Assembly (NCBI GenBank): GCA_943330985.1
Contig: CALQJV010000035.1
Span: forward strand, 1 to 8,586
Length of the DNA: 8,586 bases
From: Chitinophaga pinensis
GTDB lineage: Bacteria; Bacteroidota; Bacteroidia; M30B66
Direction: 5' to 3'
Shown: piece after piece, positions 1 to 6,829 of the stretch
Layout of the letters: each line of letters opens with the position of its first letter
How positions within the stretch are numbered: position 1 is the stretch's first letter
The notes under the pieces: model-generated
Told to the model about the DNA's origin: nothing
The model's database searches: none
The model's input: only the letters and a program-made list of their open reading frames with translations
Position numbers and translations under genes: made by a program

Positions 1-2855
1 TCGGAAAGAATCAACTCCTTAACTCCATTCAACTGGTTTTGAATACGCGGGTCGATAATTGGAACCTTAATTCGCTGAAGTGGCTGACGAACACGGATAT
101 TTACTTTTTTACGAAGCGCCAAAATCATCGAACAATAACGTTGCGCGAGTTCCATGCGCTCTTCTAAATCGACATCAATTAACGCATTGTTTGTTGCGGG
201 CCAATTGCTTGTATGAACAGATGTAACTCCTTCGAAGGATGCAGCATTCAGATTACGGTAAAGCCATTCTGCGAAAAATGGTGCAATAGGACTCATCAAC
301 TGCGAAGCCGTTTCGAGACATTCAAAGAGTGTTTCGTAAGCGGCTTGTTTGTCTGAATCACTTTCGCTTCGCCAAAAACGTCTTCTTCCTAAACGAACAT
401 ACCAATTACTCAGTTGCTCAGTTACAAATTCTTCAATCGCTCTAACTGCAGGCGTGGGATCATAATCCTCAAGCTTCAATTGAACTTCTTCTTTCAAACT
501 ATTCAAGCGCGACAAAACCCAACGGTCAATTTCAGGACGGTTTTGAACCGGGATTTGCTTTGCCTTATCCATTCGGAATTTGTCGATGTTGGCATAAAGG
601 GCAAAAAATGCGTACGTGTTATAAAGTGTACCAAAGAATTTCCGCTGAACTTCAGTAATGCCATCCTCGTTGAATTTCAGATTGTCCCAAGGCTGAGCGT
701 TTCCAATCATATACCAACGTGTAGCATCGGGACCATATTTACCAAGTGTATCAAACGGATCAACGGCATTGCCCAAACGCTTCGACATTTTATTCCCGTT
801 TTTATCGAGAACCAAACCGTTCGATACCACATTTTTAAATGCAACCGAATCAAACACCATCGTGCTTATGGCATGCAATGTAAAAAACCAACCACGGGTT
901 TGATCAACTCCTTCGGCAATAAAGTCGGCCGGGAATGCTTTGCCCGAATCGATCATTTCTTTGTTTTCGAAAGGATAATGCCATTGTGCATAAGGCATTG
1001 CTCCCGAATCGAACCATACATCAATTAAATCGCTCTCTCGCTTCATTTTCTTCCCAGATGCAGAAACCAGAAAAATCTCATCAGCAGAAGGTCGATGCAA
1101 ATCAAATTGACGGTAATTTTCATCGCTCATATCGCCAGGTACAAAATTTCTTAGCGGGTTTTTGGGCATTATGCCAGCCGAAACGGCCTTCTCAATTTCC
1201 ATCCGAAGTTGTTCGGCAGAAGAAATGATGATTTGTTCGCTTCCGTCTTCACTAGTCCATATAGGAATTGGAATTCCCCAATAACGACTTCTGCTTAAAT
1301 TCCAATCTTGTAGGTTTTCCAACCAATTTCCGAATCGCCCGGTGCCTGTACTTTCTGGCTTCCAATGAATGGTTTTATTGAGTACTATCAAACGATCTTT
1401 TACAGCAGTCGATTTAATAAACCAACTATCAAGAGGATAATATAGAATAGGCTTGTCGGTACGCCAGCAATGTGGATACGTGTGATCGTATTTTTCAATC
1501 TTAAACGCTTTGCCTTCCACCTTCAACTTAAGTGCAATGCGCTCATCAACACTTAAATATTTTTCAAGGTTGGGAATAATATGACGAAGATGTTCTTTTT
1601 GACGAGCAAGTTCAACAGCTTTTTCATCGTCGTTGAGGTATTGTTCTTTTACAAATTCATGAGCGAATCCAAAAACCGTATCGTTCACTTCTTGAACAAA
1701 ACGCCCCTGTAAATCGACCAAGGTTAAAGAGCCAATTCCATGTTGACGAGCCACTTTAAAATCGTCTGCACCAAAACTTGGCGCGGTATGAACGATTCCA
1801 GTTCCATCTTCGGTTGTGACAAAATCTCCTGTAATTACTTTAAAGGCATCGCCATCCGTTGGTTGCGCATAAGGCAATAACTGCTCATAACGAATCCCTT
1901 CAAGTTCAGCACCGCTAAATTCAGCGAGTATTTTGAATGGAATTGCTTTGTCTCCTTCTTTATACGAATCGAATTCGAGTTCTGCATTTTTTTCAGGGAA
2001 GAATTTGCTAGCTAAATCTTTCGCAAGAATTACTGTACAAGGGGTAAAAACATAGGGATTGAAAGTGCTAACCGCAACATAACGAATATTTTTACCTACT
2101 GTTAACGCGGTGTTTGATGGAAGTGTCCAAGGCGTGGTGGTCCAAGCCATCAAACTTAAATTCTCAATATCCAAATTTTTGAAAAGAGCGATGGCTTTTT
2201 CATCCGACTTCACTTTAAACTGCGCAACAATGGTTGTGTCTTTCACATCCTTGTATGTGCCGGGCATGTTGAGTTCGTGCGAACTTAAACCCGTACCCGC
2301 TGCAGGTGAATATGGCTGAATGGTGAATCCTTTGTACAACAATCCTTTCGAGTGAAGTTGCCCCAGAAGCCACCAAACACTTTCGATGTATTTGTTTTCG
2401 TAGGTAATGTATGGGTTTTCCATATCAACCCAATAGCCCATTTGACGAGTTAGGTCGTTCCAGATGCCCGTAAATTTCATCACATCTTCGCGGCAAGCAC
2501 GGTTGTAATCGTCAATGCTTATGGTCTTTCCGATGTCTTCTTTGGTAATTCCTAAAGTTTTTTCAACGCCAAGTTCAACGGGCAATCCATGCGTATCCCA
2601 ACCTGCTTTTCTTTTTACCTGAAAGCCCTGAAGAGTTTTATAGCGGCAGAACATATCCTTTATAGTTCGTGCCATCACATGGTGAATTCCAGGTAAGCCA
2701 TTTGCAGAAGGCGGACCTTCGTAAAATGTGAAGGTTGGCTTACCTTCTCGCGAAGTTACCGACGATTCAAATACGTTATTTTCTTCCCACCAGGCAAGCA
2801 CCTCATCAGCAATTGCGGGCAGGTTCAGATTCTTTTGTTCAGGGTAATGGTGCAT
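1..2855 (-). CDS. ileS: Isoleucyl-tRNA synthetase, type 2 (3' end outside window)
   Basis: Cytoplasmic class Ia aminoacyl-tRNA synthetase that charges tRNA-Ile with isoleucine and hydrolyses mischarged valyl-tRNA. The reading frame is open on the minus strand from an ATG at 2855 (MHHYPEQKNL) to the window edge, giving 951 codons. Relatives have roughly 1100-1150 residues, so the end of the C-terminal domain is missing. Visible landmarks: PPSANGLPGIHH at the HIGH-motif position (residues 48-59); GWDTHGLPVELG soon after; the CP1 editing domain with TTTPWTLPSNTA (about 239-250) and EDGTGIVHTAPSFGADD (349-365); WFDSGAMPYAQW; KMSKR (689-693); then the helical anticodon-binding region, including LSNWYVRLGRRRFW. 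The signature motif reads GIHH rather than HxGH (see findings). The ATG lies about 29 nt downstream of a TAnnTTTG promoter element, which supports this start. It is transcribed divergently from the lipoprotein gene at 3137. Confidence 0.97.
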   Translation of the reverse strand, partial: MHHYPEQKNLNLPAIADEVLAWWEENNVFESSVTSREGKPTFTFYEGPPSANGLPGIHHVMARTIKDMFCRYKTLQGFQVKRKAGWDTHGLPVELGVEKTLGITKEDIGKTISIDDYNRACREDVMKFTGIWNDLTRQMGYWVDMENPYITYENKYIESVWWLLGQLHSKGLLYKGFTIQPYSPAAGTGLSSHELNMPGTYKDVKDTTIVAQFKVKSDEKAIALFKNLDIENLSLMAWTTTPWTLPSNTALTVGKNIRYVAVSTFNPYVFTPCTVILAKDLASKFFPEKNAELEFDSYKEGDKAIPFKILAEFSGAELEGIRYEQLLPYAQPTDGDAFKVITGDFVTTEDGTGIVHTAPSFGADDFKVARQHGIGSLTLVDLQGRFVQEVNDTVFGFAHEFVKEQYLNDDEKAVELARQKEHLRHIIPNLEKYLSVDERIALKLKVEGKAFKIEKYDHTYPHCWRTDKPILYYPLDSWFIKSTAVKDRLIVLNKTIHWKPESTGTGRFGNWLENLQDWNLSRSRYWGIPIPIWTSEDGSEQIIISSAEQLRMEIEKAVSAGIMPKNPLRNFVPGDMSDENYRQFDLHRPSADEIFLVSASGKKMKRESDLIDVWFDSGAMPYAQWHYPFENKEMIDSGKAFPADFIAEGVDQTRGWFFTLHAISTMVFDSVAFKNVVSNGLVLDKNGNKMSKRLGNAVDPFDTLGKYGPDATRWYMIGNAQPWDNLKFNEDGITEVQRKFFGTLYNTYAFFALYANIDKFRMDKAKQIPVQNRPEIDRWVLSRLNSLKEEVQLKLEDYDPTPAVRAIEEFVTEQLSNWYVRLGRRRFWRSESDSDKQAAYETLFECLETASQLMSPIAPFFAEWLYRNLNAASFEGVTSVHTSNWPATNNALIDVDLEERMELAQRYCSMILALRKKVNIRVRQPLQRIKVPIIDPRIQNQLNGVKELILS

Positions 2856-2883
2856 ATTTATGATCCTATGCGAATTAGGGGCG

Positions 2884-2891
2884 CAAAGATA
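2884..2891 (-). promoter_or_regulatory. Bacteroidota -7 promoter element of ileS
   Basis: The minus strand reads TATCTTTG, an exact match to the Bacteroidota -7 consensus TAnnTTTG. It sits 28 nt upstream of the ileS ATG, so the leader would be only about 20-25 nt, too short for a T-box or other tRNA-sensing leader. No clear TTTG -33 element is seen at the expected distance; TTTC in ACTTTC is the nearest resemblance. Inferred from sequence only. Confidence 0.55.
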
Positions 2892-2924
2892 GGAAAATCG
2901 AGGCGATTGAAAGTAGTGAATTGC

Positions 2925-2950
2925 TTTTACAATATGAAGTTTTTGTAAAA
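2925..2950. repeat. 8-bp perfect inverted repeat in the divergent ileS/lipoprotein region
   Basis: TTTTACAA (2925-2932) and TTGTAAAA (2943-2950) are exact reverse complements separated by 10 nt. The repeat lies about 35 nt upstream of the ileS -7 element, where a regulator could bind. No T-run or GC-rich stem suggests termination. A 9-bp sequence overlapping the left arm, TTTACAATA, recurs at 3020-3028. The function is unknown, and the sequence is AT-rich, so chance is possible. Confidence 0.35.
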
Positions 2951-3008
2951 ATTGGAAATTCTTAATTCTTAAGCAACAATCTCGTTCTGTGACACCTTTG
3001 TTATCAAC

Positions 3009-3021
3009 AATTCTCAGAATT
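3009..3021. repeat. 13-bp palindrome AATTCT-C-AGAATT
   Basis: Six-base arms AATTCT and AGAATT flank a single central C. The palindrome lies about 75 nt upstream of the -7 element of the downstream lipoprotein gene and directly abuts the second copy of TTTACAATA (3020-3028). It has the size of a dimeric-regulator half-site pair, but there is no direct evidence of binding. Confidence 0.25.
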
Positions 3022-3094
3022 TACAATACCTATAGCCGTGTATTCTTTATGAAAGTTTTAATAAAATTTAAACTACAGAGCAATTTTAAGCATA

Positions 3095-3102
3095 TACCTT
3101 TG
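3095..3102 (+). promoter_or_regulatory. Bacteroidota -7 promoter element of the coiled-coil lipoprotein gene
   Basis: TACCTTTG exactly matches TAnnTTTG and lies 34 nt before the ATG at 3137, giving a predicted leader of about 28 nt. No TTTG-like -33 element is present 19-21 nt upstream, so the promoter may be weak or activator-dependent. The leader and the region before the ATG are A-rich with no Shine-Dalgarno sequence, as is usual in this phylum. Confidence 0.55.
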
Positions 3103-3136
3103 TTTTCAATAAATCGAATAAAAAACTATAAAAATT

Positions 3137-4015
3137 ATGAAACGTCTGTTCTATGTTGCCACAGTATTAATTGCATTGGCCGGTTGCCAAGGTAAAGATG
3201 AGCCAAATCCGGAATTGGAAGCACTAAAAGCCGAAAAAGAAGCGATTGCAAAAGAGGCTGCAAGCAAAGATTCTACGATTAATTCATTTATGGAATCGCT
3301 GAATGAGATTGAAGATAATTTGTCTCAGGTTAAACAAAAACAGGGTGCAATTAAATCATCGTCAACTGAAAGTGGCGCTGAGTTACAAGGTTCGGCGAAA
3401 GACAGAATTAATGAAGATATCAATTTCATTAATGAGTTGATGGAGGAAAATAAATCGAAAATCGCATCACTTCAGTCGCGATTGAAAAAATCGAATTTGA
3501 AAATTGCTGAATTTGAAAAGATGATTGCTCGAATGACTGAGCAATTGGCAGATAAAGACAAAGAAATTGGAACGCTGAAAGAGCAAATGGCTTCTATGAA
3601 TATTCAAATTGGCGAAATGAATACTTCTATTACGAATCTTCAGGGAGAAAGTGCTGGAAAAACTCAGGTTATTGAGAAACAAACCGTAAAAATGAACACG
3701 GCATATTATGCAGTTGGAACATATAAAGAACTAAGAGACAATAAAGTAACCAATAAAGAAGGTGGTTTTCTTGGTTTAGGTAAAAAGAAAATCTTGAAGT
3801 CCGATTTCAATCAAGACTATTTCACTCAAGTTGATGTTTCTAAAATTAAGTCAATTCCAGTAAATGGCAAAAATGCCAAAGTTATTACCAACCACCCATC
3901 AAACTCATACAAGCTTGAAATGGATGGAAAGAAAAAAGTGAAGAGTCTTACTATTACAAACTCCGAAACGTTTTGGAGATCTTCTAAATATCTGGTAATT
4001 ACTATCGAAAAATAG
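3137..4015 (+). CDS. Coiled-coil lipoprotein, Cbp1-like
   Basis: A 292-residue exported lipoprotein. The N-terminus has a type II signal peptide ending in the lipobox LAGC (acylated Cys17). Residues +4 to +6 after the cysteine are K-D-E, resembling the Bacteroidota surface-export signal K-(D/E)2, so display on the outer face of the outer membrane is plausible. Residues 25-60 and about 90-185 are Lys/Glu/Gln/Leu-rich heptad-like sequence, predicted to form long coiled coils. From about 186 to the end there is a compact domain with YYAVGT (190-195), FLGLGKK (211-217), ITNHPSNSY (250-258) and FWRSSKYLVI (279-288). From memory this matches a lipoprotein family widespread in Bacteroidia and annotated as Cbp1-type collagen-binding glycoproteins; I hold that name loosely. 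D45-S46-T47 fits the Bacteroidota O-glycosylation motif D-(S/T)-(A/I/L/M/T/V). The gene appears monocistronic, with its own promoter upstream and a convergent operon downstream. Confidence 0.85.
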   Translation: MKRLFYVATVLIALAGCQGKDEPNPELEALKAEKEAIAKEAASKDSTINSFMESLNEIEDNLSQVKQKQGAIKSSSTESGAELQGSAKDRINEDINFINELMEENKSKIASLQSRLKKSNLKIAEFEKMIARMTEQLADKDKEIGTLKEQMASMNIQIGEMNTSITNLQGESAGKTQVIEKQTVKMNTAYYAVGTYKELRDNKVTNKEGGFLGLGKKKILKSDFNQDYFTQVDVSKIKSIPVNGKNAKVITNHPSNSYKLEMDGKKKVKSLTITNSETFWRSSKYLVITIEK

Positions 4016-4050
4016 CTAGTCAACTTTAGGAAGTATTCACATTCTTACAC

Positions 4051-4091
4051 TATATAAAAAACCGGCGGCCCATGTATAATAGGCCGCCGGT
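4051..4091 (-). terminator. Intrinsic terminator of the lipoprotein-sigma-barrel operon
   Basis: ACCGGCGGCC (4061-4070) and GGCCGCCGGT (4082-4091) form a perfect 10-bp GC-rich stem with an 11-nt loop. On the minus strand the stem is followed at once by five Ts (4060-4056) and an AT-only stretch, the form of a Rho-independent terminator for transcripts arriving from 4193. On the plus strand no T-run follows, so it would at most act weakly for the convergent lipoprotein gene ending at 4015. The stem stands out sharply from the AT-rich surroundings. Confidence 0.85.
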
Positions 4092-4192
4092 ACCATTTAT
4101 GGTGTGATGGTTTGTGATGAGCAACCTGACTAAAAGTTAACTCAATTTAAAAGACGTAAGGTTTAAAATATTGGTTGCTTTTGAATAAAAAA

Positions 4193-5449
4193 TTATTGAC
4201 TTCTCATGTTAAATGAATAACGGAGCGAGAACGTCCATGCGATGTTTCCTGAATGTGTTCGGTTAAACCAAGAAGGAATATTTTCGTAACCTTTGAAAAT
4301 ATTCGTTAATCCTCCATACAATCGAAGGCCGCTCGCAAGGGAAATGCGCTTTGAAAGCAAAACCTCCTTTTCATAACCCGCTACAAGCGAAACATTCATT
4401 TTTCTGAATCCTCCAGGGACATTCTCTATTTGTCCAATGGCGAGTTTGCTTCCAGATAATAAACACATAGAAACACCACCTAGCCAATGTGATTTCAATG
4501 GAAGGCCTAGGAATGATTGAGTATTCATAGATTTTTTATCAGCCAAGAGTGTTAATCCAGAATAATTTAATTCGATTGACTTGTGTTGAATTGTACCTTC
4601 TAAATAGGTCTGAAAATGTTGCCCTTCACTTTTTGCCAAGATAAACTCTGCCCGAATGATTTTGCCAGGATGAATTTCTTTTGCTAGAACAAATGCATGA
4701 CTCATGCTAAATGATGGATGTATAGAATTATTAGATTCTCTTCGAGCAGCATCCTTTAAATCGTGATTGAAAAGCCAATTGTTGTTTAATTCCGCTGTTT
4801 GTCCTACAAACCATCGCGAACCCTGCTCAACAAATTGTGTGGAATTTATAAATTGCCCCGTCTCACTATTCGGTATTATTTGTTTCAATTCACTGTTAAT
4901 GGCGATTTCTAGTATTGACAAGCCAGATAAATAATTTGCTTTAGGTTCGTTTAGTTTAAGATTTTCAAATTCAGAAGAAACGATTTCATTATCCTGCGAT
5001 ATCTTTGCTGTTTCTGATTTTACTTGGGAAAAATTGCCAAGTAATTCATCCTGCTTATTTTCTGATTCAACGATAGCTTCTTTCTTTAAATTTGAATCAG
5101 CAGATTCGGAATGCGAATTTGTATTCAGCAACAATGATGATTGATAATTTGATGATTGTATTTTTTGATTGATGCTATTTGACGAAATACGATTAACCGA
5201 TTGGGTTTTCTCAATAACCCCCATTTTATTAAAAATGATAGGAGATGAAGAATCAAATTGGGTTAAAATAAATCCACTAATAGTAATGAGGATTGCAACA
5301 AGTCCTGAAATCCGCCAAGCCCAAATCCGCTTTTTCTTTTTAGAATTCGAGTCAAGTTGAGCAGAAATGGCATCCCAAACATGAGGAGATGGTTTTTGCG
5401 ATGATAGAGATTCAAACCCTTGCTTATACCACTTGTATAGATCTTCCAT
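4193..5449 (-). CDS. Anti-sigma-like one-TM protein with C-terminal beta-barrel-like domain
   Basis: A 418-residue protein encoded just after the ECF sigma gene and overlapping its 3' end by 26 nt. Residues 1-41 are cytoplasmic in character and contain PSPHVWDAISAQLD (20-33), like the P-x-x-x-V-W-x-x-I-x-x-x-L segment found in membrane proteins encoded after ECF sigma genes in Bacteroidota. A Lys/Arg cluster (37-41) precedes one hydrophobic membrane span (about 46-64). Residues 65-205 are a low-complexity Ser/Asn/Glu/Lys linker. From SRWFVGQTAELNNNW (211-225) to the end the sequence shows alternating amphipathic strands typical of small outer-membrane barrels, and the last strand ends FSLRYSFNMRSQ. 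The likely role is to sequester or sense for the upstream sigma factor; this is inferred from position and the N-terminal pattern, not from a recognised anti-sigma domain. No zinc-binding HxxxCxxC motif of ZAS anti-sigma factors is present. Confidence 0.75.
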   Translation of the reverse strand: MEDLYKWYKQGFESLSSQKPSPHVWDAISAQLDSNSKKKKRIWAWRISGLVAILITISGFILTQFDSSSPIIFNKMGVIEKTQSVNRISSNSINQKIQSSNYQSSLLLNTNSHSESADSNLKKEAIVESENKQDELLGNFSQVKSETAKISQDNEIVSSEFENLKLNEPKANYLSGLSILEIAINSELKQIIPNSETGQFINSTQFVEQGSRWFVGQTAELNNNWLFNHDLKDAARRESNNSIHPSFSMSHAFVLAKEIHPGKIIRAEFILAKSEGQHFQTYLEGTIQHKSIELNYSGLTLLADKKSMNTQSFLGLPLKSHWLGGVSMCLLSGSKLAIGQIENVPGGFRKMNVSLVAGYEKEVLLSKRISLASGLRLYGGLTNIFKGYENIPSWFNRTHSGNIAWTFSLRYSFNMRSQ

Positions 5450-6014
5450 CTTCGAACTGTGCGGGTTTTTTAAGAGAGTTAACCTCCTGCATTAATTGAT
5501 GTTGCAAGTATTTTTTTGCGCGAGAAAGCTGAGATTTCGAAGTGCCTTCATTAATTCCAACTTTTTCGGCAATTTCTTTGTGACTATAACCTTCTATTAC
5601 ATATAAATTAAAAATCAAACGATACCCGTCGGGTAGTTTTGAAATCAATTCAATAAAATAATTATAGTCACCAGGATGCGGAAATTCGCTTTCATCGACG
5701 AAATCAAAGCTTTCATTTATTAATACAATGGTTGGATGTTTGATGCTAATACGATAATTGTCGATGGCTGTATTCACAACAATTCGTCTAATCCAAGCTT
5801 CGAGCGGACATTCAAATCGGAAGTCTCGAATATTTTTGAAAACCTTAATGAATGCTTCTTGAAGGATGTCATCGGCATCGGTTTGATTGCCAGTATACCC
5901 TATGCAAATAGAATTAATTTTTACGCAAAAACGACTATATAACAATTCCTGAAAACGGCGATCATTTCGAACGCAGCCATCAACCAATTGAATGTCTGTA
6001 GTCTCTTTTGCCAT
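5424..6014 (-). CDS. ECF-type RNA polymerase sigma factor
   Basis: A 196-residue extracytoplasmic-function sigma-70 family protein that would direct RNA polymerase to a specific promoter set. Region 2 spans about residues 20-90, with the core-binding and -10-melting segment DADDILQEAFIKVFKNI (46-62) and LEAWIRRIVVNTAIDNYR (71-88). A short acidic linker (about 100-118) follows. Region 4 spans about 120-172, with SKLPDGYRLIFNLYVIEGYS and the helix-turn-helix HKEIAEKVGINEGTSKSQLS (145-164) that reads the -35 element. Regions 1.1 and 3 are absent, as in all ECF factors. The ATG at 6014 is one base after the TAA of the lipoprotein gene, and the 3' end overlaps the next gene by 26 nt, so the three genes are almost certainly co-transcribed and translationally coupled. 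A residue tail of about 20 amino acids after region 4 is encoded largely by the overlap and sequence just before it. The regulon is unknown. Confidence 0.95.
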   Translation of the reverse strand: MAKETTDIQLVDGCVRNDRRFQELLYSRFCVKINSICIGYTGNQTDADDILQEAFIKVFKNIRDFRFECPLEAWIRRIVVNTAIDNYRISIKHPTIVLINESFDFVDESEFPHPGDYNYFIELISKLPDGYRLIFNLYVIEGYSHKEIAEKVGINEGTSKSQLSRAKKYLQHQLMQEVNSLKKPAQFEDGRSIQVV

Positions 6015-6015
6015 G

Positions 6016-6723
6016 TTAATTAATATGAGCAGAAAAAGCAGAGTTTATTCTACCTATTAAAATAGCATAAATAGCCGTATTCTTTTGTGAGGTTACATAT
6101 ATAATTTCCTCGCCATTAATATTTTCATGTGTGGAATTGTACCAAAGAGATTCTGGAATTCCAGAGAAAAGATAATTGGCATCCATTTCAAAAATCACTT
6201 CTGTGTTTTGATCAGCTAAAATATTTATTTCCTTCGAAATCGCTAAATTCAAATTAAGCTTAATTTCTGGCTCGTAACGAAACACAAACTTCTTAGATTC
6301 ACCTTCTTCTCCTCCATCATTATATTTTCCAAGCAATTCAATCGAGCCGTTTGTTGTTGACGGATCCATGCCCAAATTAACATCAAGTCGTGTGTATGTT
6401 CCTTGAAACAAGTCAAAATTAATTATGGGATTTATAGTTCCTGATGATAAATCGGCAGCTGTTTCACTTGAAAAACTTTTTAGAAATGAAACATCGTCGC
6501 CTTGCTTTCTATCTCCCGTTATACCAAATGAACCAATGCGGGCCGTTCCACCTATTAATGAAGTTGAATTGGAAATAATAGGATTTGTCAACTTCAATGA
6601 AACATGAACAGAGGCCGTTTCTTTGAATTCATTTTTACAAGATGGAAGCAAAAATGTAATCATTAAAACGGAAAGTAAACAATAAGCAAATGAATGTTTT
6701 ATAGTTAGGATTTTCGTAATCAT
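6016..6723 (-). CDS. Small lipoprotein, first gene of the ECF sigma operon
   Basis: A 235-residue predicted lipoprotein of unknown function. The ATG at 6723 is preferred; extending to a TTG at 6741 would add six polar residues before the signal peptide for no benefit. The signal peptide has a positive N-terminus, a hydrophobic core (about 12-26) and the lipobox LPSC, with acylated Cys29. After a short spacer the mature part is beta-rich, with no membrane span and no catalytic motif that I can recognise. Features include GGTARIGSFGI, the segment INFDLFQGTYTRLDVNLGMDP, and an acidic loop DGGEEGE followed by FVFRYEPEIKLNLNL. The general pattern recalls Ig-like lipoproteins common beside ECF sigma genes in Bacteroidota, a loose resemblance from memory. 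It ends one base before the sigma factor start, so it is probably part of the same signalling unit, as a ligand-binding sensor or a regulated output. Confidence 0.85.
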   Translation of the reverse strand: MITKILTIKHSFAYCLLSVLMITFLLPSCKNEFKETASVHVSLKLTNPIISNSTSLIGGTARIGSFGITGDRKQGDDVSFLKSFSSETAADLSSGTINPIINFDLFQGTYTRLDVNLGMDPSTTNGSIELLGKYNDGGEEGESKKFVFRYEPEIKLNLNLAISKEINILADQNTEVIFEMDANYLFSGIPESLWYNSTHENINGEEIIYVTSQKNTAIYAILIGRINSAFSAHIN

Positions 6724-6732
6724 AAATGTATG

Positions 6733-6755
6733 ACGATCCAAAATCTAAAAACGTT
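6733..6755 (-). promoter_or_regulatory. Possible ECF-type promoter (AAC-N17-CGT) of the sigma operon
   Basis: On the minus strand, AAC (6755-6753) and CGT (6735-6733) are separated by 17 nt, matching the AAC / CGT core shared by many ECF sigma promoters. If used, transcription would start only a few bases before the ATG at 6723, giving a nearly leaderless message. A TAGATTTTG stretch (6747-6739) resembles the housekeeping -7 element but carries one extra base. Read-through from phoH, 106 nt upstream with no visible terminator, is an alternative. Weak evidence. Confidence 0.2.
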
Positions 6756-6829
6756 GCTTAGTAAGTTTAATAGATTATGTTCGGATGATAAAATTAATAA
6801 AATCCTTCAATAAAAGAACTATAAATACC

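Noticed and set aside
414..1228. Long plus-strand open frames (204 and 97 codons) opposite ileS
   Set aside because: They lie antisense to the well-conserved ileS frame, their translations show no recognisable domain, and the composition is that of a shadow frame.
2856..2883. T-box or attenuator leader for ileS
   Set aside because: The predicted leader is only about 20-25 nt and contains no specifier stem or antiterminator; T-boxes are also not typical of this phylum.
4120..4179. AGCAACC / GGTTGCT inverted repeat downstream of the barrel-protein gene
   Set aside because: Seven-base arms separated by 46 nt enclose no further pairing; most likely chance.
6724..6741. TTG start at 6741 for the small lipoprotein
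   Set aside because: The ATG at 6723 gives a standard signal peptide; the upstream six codons add nothing typical and start with a rare initiator.
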